NCBI RefSeq assembly: GCF_040649515.1
Contig: NZ_JBEZFP010000221.1
Location: 1-9,322 of the forward strand
DNA: 9,322 bases
Direction: 5' to 3'
Source of the DNA: Yinghuangia elevatio
GTDB lineage: Bacteria; Actinomycetota; Actinomycetes; Streptomycetales; Streptomycetaceae
Below the pieces are notes generated by a model, which had not been told where the DNA came from, did no database searches, and was given only the letters and a program-made list of their open reading frames with translations. Numbering within the stretch: the stretch's first letter is position 1; each line of letters starts with the position of its first letter. This document shows positions 6,210 through 9,322 of the stretch, piece by piece. The position numbers and the translations under genes are program-made.

Positions 6210-6244
6210 GACCGGACGGCCGGTCGCGGTGATCAACCGCGACC
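6210..6244 (+). terminator. Two overlapping hairpins after the helical protein gene
   Basis: A 6-bp stem, 6210-6215 (GACCGG) with 6220-6225 (CCGGTC), overlaps a perfect 9-bp stem, 6222-6230 (GGTCGCGGT) with 6236-6244 (ACCGCGACC), loop GATCA. They share bases 6222-6225, so only one can form. The simplest reading is a terminator 20-40 nt after the 6202 stop. The second hairpin ends one base before ATG 6246, so it would also mask that start; an attenuator-like switch is possible. Confidence 0.55.
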
Positions 6245-6245
6245 C

Positions 6246-6655
6246 ATGGCCCGCACGGTGCCCGCCCTGATCGACGCACTGCACCACCAGGCCGCGAACG
6301 GATGTGCGGCAAGGTCGCCTTCGGTCGGGCGTGTTGCCGGCACGCGGGGGTCGTTCGGACAACGCGCCGCCCGGCCCCTCGCCGCACGCACCGCGACCGA
6401 CGGCCAATGCGCGGACCAGGACAGCAACGGGGCCGACGACGCGGCCGCGGGCGCCATCGCTCCCCCGGAGGCGGCCTCTGGGCCGCGCGCCGTCGCGCGA
6501 GCCGACGGGCCGCCGCCTGAGGATGGCGGGCCGTGGGCGTGGGTCGACCTCCCGAACGGCGCGGGAAACGGCCGGTCCTGCGGTGGGTGCGCAGCCGCTC
6601 CGGCGCGTGGGCCCTGCAAGCCGAGCTGCCCGGATGGAAGGCGGTGACCGACTGA
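6246..6655 (+). pseudogene. Hypothetical protein, frameshifted
   Basis: The frame from ATG 6246 starts MARTVPALIDALHHQAANG and later reads PEDGGPWAWVDLPNGAGNG. From about 6570 a different frame reads RPVLRWVRSRSGAWALQAEL then PGWKAVTD and stops at 6653-6655. The two pieces join naturally with one indel near 6570, giving a Trp-rich, beta-like C-terminus. The middle third (about 6300-6520) is low-complexity in all frames, so additional lesions are likely. No ribosome site is visible and a hairpin abuts the ATG. Family not recognised. Confidence 0.4.
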
Positions 6656-6838
6656 ACCGAGGCGGCTGGGAACCGCGCCGGTCGACGAAGTCCACGTCGT
6701 GCCCGGCACCCAGGTCCGGCCGATCCCCGGCCAGGACTACAGCGCCGTACCCCGGGATGCGAGCAACGGGTCGCCCGGGTGTGGACCGCCGCCGGGCGCC
6801 GCCGCCTCGGACTCGGCGGCTCCCACAACGACTGTTGA
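6634..6838 (+). pseudogene. Short hypothetical protein, frameshifted
   Basis: Three pieces in successive frames read as one protein: MEGGDRLNRGGWEPRR from ATG 6634, VDEVHVVPGTQVRPIPGQDY from about 6683, and CEQRVARVWTAAGRRRLGLG ending GSHNDC at TGA 6836-6838. Two single-base indels, near 6680 and 6758, are needed. It overlaps the end of the preceding gene by about 20 nt, as in an operon. Roughly 66 aa if restored; family not recognised. Confidence 0.35.
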
Positions 6839-6902
6839 CGTTCCGCCCCTTCGCCGACAGGCGTTGGGCCGTCGACCAGCCGGCCTATCCGGGGCAGCCA
6901 GG

Positions 6903-7115
6903 TCACGCCGGAGCAGCGGTGACCCCGGTGGCGTAGGCGGCCAGGCAGTCCGCGCAGTGCGGGGTGCGGGCGTCGGCGTCGGTGATCCCGTCGACGGTGT
7001 GCGGGTCGACGGGATCGATGGTGATGCCGCACAGCGCGTCGGGGGTGCCCGGGGGTGGGATGTGCCAGGCGCGGGGGCGGTGGCCGCCGCCGGCGTCGAG
7101 ACGTACCTCGTGCAT
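6903..7115 (-). CDS. Small Cys/His protein, putative zinc-binding
   Basis: The protein is 70 aa from ATG 7115, which is preceded by a perfect AGGAGG at 5 nt spacing; this makes the start secure. The sequence MHEVRLDAGGGHRPRAW leads to ALCG and then PHCADCLAAYAT, i.e. a Cys about residue 29 and an H-C-x2-C cluster about residues 53-57. This resembles short actinobacterial proteins that pair a CG turn with a C-x2-C near the C-terminus. Likely a small zinc-stabilised fold; no function known. It is divergent from the 7302 gene, and the 186-bp region between holds no other gene that I can support. Confidence 0.7.
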   Translation of the reverse strand: MHEVRLDAGGGHRPRAWHIPPPGTPDALCGITIDPVDPHTVDGITDADARTPHCADCLAAYATGVTAAPA

Positions 7116-7301
7116 CGGGGCCTCCTCTGGTCGGCGCGCAGAGCGCAAGCACGGCCTGCACGGTCGGGGTGCTTCACCGGCAACGTATGCCGGTTGGGGT
7201 CTCTCGGCACCCGAGCAGTTGCGGTCGGCGGGGCGCGGGTGTCCTGGCGGCGGGTGGCGATTGCGTTGTCGTTCCGGCCGTTCGGGACCACGCTGGAGCG
7301 C

Positions 7302-7496
7302 ATGCACGCCGACGGCAGTACACGCACCGGTCAGGCGGTCCCCTCGGCGCTGGACGGGGACGAGTTGCCGGCGGTGGCGGCGCGGCTGGAAGCCGAGGCG
7401 GCGGCCGCCGTCGCCTCCCTGCGCCGCCAAGCAGCACTGCTGCACGTGCGCGTGCCCACGACCAGGACGACGCGACGGCCTCCCGAGGCGGGCTAG
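7302..7496 (+). CDS. Small Ala-rich hypothetical protein
   Basis: The protein is 64 aa from ATG 7302 with GGAG 4 nt upstream. MHADGSTRTGQAVPSALDGD is followed by an Ala/Glu/Arg-rich helix (VAARLEAEAAAAVASLRRQA, residues about 25-45) and a short basic tail. Its TAG (7494-7496) overlaps the TAG of the convergent 7493-7717 gene through the palindrome CTAG. Not recognised; a short coiled coil is plausible. Confidence 0.6.
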   Translation: MHADGSTRTGQAVPSALDGDELPAVAARLEAEAAAAVASLRRQAALLHVRVPTTRTTRRPPEAG

Positions 7497-7717
7497 GCGT
7501 CGGCCCTGGGCGGCAGGTTCCGACCGGACAGGGGCAGGGCGGTCCCGTCCGTGATCACCAACTGCGGCGGGCCCGGGACGCCACCGGGAAAGCCGCGGTC
7601 TCCCGCGGACCACTCTGCGGCCAGCGCGTTGAAGATCGGCGTCTCCGGGTCGCTGACGGCAAGACGACGCCGACGGGCGCGCTCCGTGCGCCGGTCACGC
7701 GGCGGGGGCAAGGTCAT
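7493..7717 (-). CDS. Small conserved-motif protein, FNAL/AEW family (copy 1)
   Basis: The protein is 74 aa from ATG 7717. A basic N-terminus (MTLPPPRDRRTERARRRR) precedes the core LAVSDPETPIFNALAAEW and a Gly/Pro-rich tail ending NLPPRADA. The core aligns with the product of 8710-8910 (LVVDPNTPVFNALMAEW), so the two define a family with signature DP-x-TP-x-FNAL-x-AEW-x-A. The start ATG overlaps the stop of a possible upstream mini-ORF as ATGA, the same arrangement as the other copy. Codon bias supports coding. Function unknown. Confidence 0.65.
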   Translation of the reverse strand: MTLPPPRDRRTERARRRRLAVSDPETPIFNALAAEWSAGDRGFPGGVPGPPQLVITDGTALPLSGRNLPPRADA

Positions 7718-7819
7718 ACCGGAGTCAACGACGCCATCCGCCGCAGGACGCGCCTCTCGTCCACGTACGCCCATTCGTGGCGTCACCCCAGTGAGGGGCC
7801 GCTCGTTGAACGGTGACAT
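7714..7819 (-). pseudogene. Possible 34-aa mini-ORF upstream of copy 1 (frameshifted)
   Basis: ATG 7819 begins MSPFNERPLTGVT; after one extra base near 7779 a second frame reads HEWAYVDERRVLRRMASLTP and one more residue, ending at TGA 7716-7714, which overlaps the next gene's ATG. Both pieces look protein-like, but the gene is tiny, lacks a clear ribosome site and its ATG overlaps the divergent ATG at 7818. Tentative. Confidence 0.3.
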
Positions 7820-8171
7820 GGACCAGGTCGGCAACGGCGGCGCGAATGAGGTGGTGCTGGTGTTCGGCCCGGTCGCCGCAGTGGAGCAGGTGGTGGGTCG
7901 CCTGACCGCGTGCGGCGTCCTGGCCGTTCCGGCACCGGTGCTGCCGGACGCCGGAAACCCGGTCCGCGGGTCGTGCGTACTTCGCATGACCACACCCGGC
8001 GGCGGGCGGACCCCTGATCGCGGTCCCGGAAACGGGTGGCGCAAGACAACAGCCGGACTCCTCCAATCCCTGGCCACGGTCCTACGACGCCCGGACCGCG
8101 ACACCGCCCGCCGCCCAGAAGGCAGCCAGCACGGCCGGCCCGGACGCCACCGCGCCCGGACCGGCAGTTGA
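7818..8171 (+). CDS. Hypothetical protein
   Basis: The protein is 117 aa from ATG 7818 (GTG 7791 in frame is an alternative). It begins MDQVGNGGANEVVLVFGPVA, continues through an alternating helix/strand pattern (AVEQVVGRLTACGVLAVPAP) and a later helix TTAGLLQSLATVLRRPDRD, with a basic, disordered C-terminus. It has two Cys (residues about 38 and 60) without metal-site spacing. Ribosome site is weak. A terminator begins 18 nt after the stop. Family not recognised. Confidence 0.6.
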   Translation: MDQVGNGGANEVVLVFGPVAAVEQVVGRLTACGVLAVPAPVLPDAGNPVRGSCVLRMTTPGGGRTPDRGPGNGWRKTTAGLLQSLATVLRRPDRDTARRPEGSQHGRPGRHRARTGS

Positions 8172-8189
8172 CTCCCGACCCCGAGAACG

Positions 8190-8221
8190 TGCGGGGCTCC
8201 ACCCCCGAGCGGAGCCCCGCA
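8190..8221. terminator. Stem-loop terminator, 11-bp perfect stem
   Basis: Arms 8190-8200 (TGCGGGGCTCC) and 8211-8221 (GGAGCCCCGCA) pair perfectly around a 10-nt loop. It lies between the plus-strand stop at 8171 and the minus-strand stop at 8297-8295, so it probably acts in both directions. Confidence 0.8.
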
Positions 8222-8294
8222 TCCGTCTGGGTCAAGCGGCGTGGACGGCGACGCGCACCCCTGTTCTCTCCGGCCGCCGCCCCAGAGCCAGGCC

Positions 8295-8516
8295 TCAGGA
8301 GCGCAGCGTGAACCACGGTGCGACCGCCGCAAAGACGGCGGCCCTGTCCTCGGCGCGGCCCGGCCAGGTGAACGCGGGACCGTACGGAATGTGCGAGGAC
8401 GGCGCCGGCGAACCCGCACCGGCCCCGAGGCCGCGCCGCGGTCGGACCGGCAAGGCTCCCCCCTGGACCGGCAGACGAGTTCGGGTGCGCGTCCAGGTGT
8501 GCACGGGTGAGCAGCC
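8295..8516 (-). pseudogene. Unrecognised protein, frameshifted C-terminal part
   Basis: The frame ending at TGA 8297-8295 gives a convincing end: HIPYGPAFTWPGRAEDRAAV followed by FAAVAPWFTLRS. Further upstream the best-biased frame is a different one (LLTRAHLDAHPNSSAGPGGS, from about 8516), so one indel near 8425-8440 is implied. The 5' end cannot be fixed; several frames remain open to about 8600, where the plus-strand ORF at 8564 begins. Family not recognised. Confidence 0.4.
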
Positions 8517-8563
8517 GGGAACCCGACGGTCGTCCACTCCCTCGACCGGAACGAGCACAGACG

Positions 8564-8713
8564 ATGGCCAGCCCGACCAAGTTCGACCGCCACCCCACGC
8601 CCCCAGCGCCACCGTCCGAACCGCCAACGCCGGACCGGCCCTCCCCAGACCCGGGCCCCGAGGACCGGCCGGCCACGGTCAACGAAGCCGCCCCCTCACC
8701 TTCCCGCCAATGA
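8564..8713 (+). CDS. Small proline-rich protein coupled to the next gene
   Basis: The protein is 49 aa from ATG 8564 (GTG 8507 is an in-frame alternative giving 68 aa). MASPTKFDRHPTPPAPPSEP starts a Pro/Asp/Glu-rich, probably disordered chain ending NEAAPSPSRQ. Its TGA overlaps the next start as ATGA at 8710-8713, a translational-coupling arrangement. No function can be assigned; composition makes it hard to exclude a non-coding ORF. Confidence 0.45.
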   Translation: MASPTKFDRHPTPPAPPSEPPTPDRPSPDPGPEDRPATVNEAAPSPSRQ

Positions 8714-8910
8714 CCGGCCCCCGCGCCCCGCACCCCCCGCCGCTCCCGGGGCACTTGGTCGTCGACCCGAACACCCCGGTCTTCAACGCCCTTATGGCTG
8801 AATGGACCGCCACCGGCCGCGCGCTTCCCCGTTCTGCACCTCGCCACCGGCGCCTGGTCGTCCCCGGAACCCCCTCCTCGGCTCCAGGGAGCGGCACCAG
8901 GGCCCTCTGA
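8710..8910 (+). CDS. Small conserved-motif protein, FNAL/AEW family (copy 2)
   Basis: The protein is 66 aa from ATG 8710. A Pro-rich N-terminus precedes the core LVVDPNTPVFNALMAEWTAT followed by GRALPRSAPRHRR and a Ser/Gly tail. The core matches the minus-strand product of 7493-7717 in the signature DP-x-TP-x-FNAL-x-AEW-x-A and in a following Arg...Pro. Start overlaps the upstream stop (ATGA). The DNA of the two copies is clearly diverged, so this is an old paralogy, not a recent inverted duplication. Function unknown. Confidence 0.65.
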   Translation: MTGPRAPHPPPLPGHLVVDPNTPVFNALMAEWTATGRALPRSAPRHRRLVVPGTPSSAPGSGTRAL

Positions 8911-9322
8911 GCCAGACAGGCGCGCGAGACGCACCGGGCACGCCCCGAAGACCGGCAACCCTGCCCTTGAGGAAGGACATTCACCCGATCGGGTTAAGCC
9001 TCCCCGTGGCAGTCCCGGCGACGGCGAAGCTCCGGCCCCTCGCCGTGGCCCCGAACTCCGCATCCCTCACGAGCACTTCGCACCACAGAAGGCCCCAAAG
9101 CCGATCCTGTCCGCAGCAACAGGCTTGATCTTGGCCGGATTTACTGTTCTGGCCTGTTCCATTCCGTGTCCGACAGGTCTACGGTGATTCGCCCCGGAGG
9201 GACCACACGGCGCACCGGGCGCCGGTGAGGTCTACGTCCGCGTGCCCCCACCCGGCGCGCGACCTCCGGCACTGACGGCCCCGCGGCGCGGACACCCCCC
9301 ACCGCGCCCGGGACCGCCCGCC
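8911..9322. other. Region without a supportable gene
   Basis: It contains a perfect 12-bp palindrome at 8983-8994 (ACCCGATCGGGT). An open frame without a start runs from about 8911 to 9184, with a hydrophobic stretch (PILSAATGLILAGFTVLACS) near 9100-9160. A locally A+T-richer patch at 9120-9185 holds a possible weak promoter: TTCCAT, 17 bp, TACGGT (about 9157-9185), reading right. No Streptomyces-type telomere palindromes are visible at this end. Confidence 0.4.

Noticed and set aside
5347..7161. 604-aa minus-strand ORF
   Set aside because: Arg/Pro/Ala-rich shadow frame crossing several better-supported genes on both strands; no domain signal.
7783..9063. 426-aa minus-strand ORF
   Set aside because: Low-complexity Gly/Arg/Ser frame opposite genes with better bias; only a short part near 8430-8516 looks coding and is used in the 8295-8516 entry.
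8911..9184. Open frame with a hydrophobic stretch near 9100-9160
   Set aside because: No start codon in a sensible position and no ribosome site; kept only as a note on the region.
9180..9322. Possible telomere or start of a gene at the right edge
   Set aside because: No set of GCGAAGC-type or other closely packed palindromes, and the open frame there has no supportable start.
1..9322. CRISPR array, tRNA, rRNA or insertion sequence
   Set aside because: No regularly spaced repeats of CRISPR length, no tRNA cloverleaf and no transposase motifs seen on either strand.

Overview
The window is very GC-rich with strong G/C third-position bias, long spurious ORFs in every frame, GTG starts, compact gene spacing and hairpin terminators without U-tracts. 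That points to an actinomycete. A tap-tpg operon (telomere-associated protein and terminal protein of linear replicons) narrows it to Streptomyces or a close relative, most likely a linear plasmid or a chromosome arm. The gene content is accessory: small hypothetical proteins, zinc-knuckle proteins and gene fragments.

Layout. 1-830: no intact gene; two gene remnants, a perfect 13-bp inverted repeat, and a tandem array of 11-bp repeats (TGACGT core) that runs into a 12-bp palindrome. 838-1590: two tandem, same-length (111 aa) homologous secreted proteins with four conserved cysteines, closed by a strong terminator. 1626-4035 (minus): tpg and tap. tpg is complete (184 aa) apart from one extra base; tap has lost its N-terminus and carries an in-frame TAG and three frameshifts. 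4034-4309 (plus): the C-terminus of a polysaccharide deacetylase, abutting the broken end of tap. 4430-5226: small ORFs and a double zinc-knuckle protein. 5243-6202: a 168-aa protein (minus; resembles a methyltransferase C-terminal region, one frameshift) diverging from a helical 141-aa hypothetical protein. 6210-6838: overlapping hairpins and frameshifted hypothetical genes. 6903-7496: a small Cys/His protein diverging from a 64-aa protein. 7493-8910: two distant paralogues of a small family (DP-x-TP-x-FNAL-x-AEW) in opposite orientation, flanking a 117-aa hypothetical protein and a broken minus-strand gene. 8911-9322: no supportable gene.

Working together: Tap binds the telomeric 3' overhang and recruits Tpg, which primes end-patching of linear replicons. 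Here the tap copy looks dead as read, while tpg would be restored by removing one base. The other genes do not form a recognisable pathway. Single-base indels recur in otherwise convincing genes across the window. Either the read/assembly is indel-prone or the region is decaying; the tap/deacetylase junction is a real rearrangement in either case unless misassembled.
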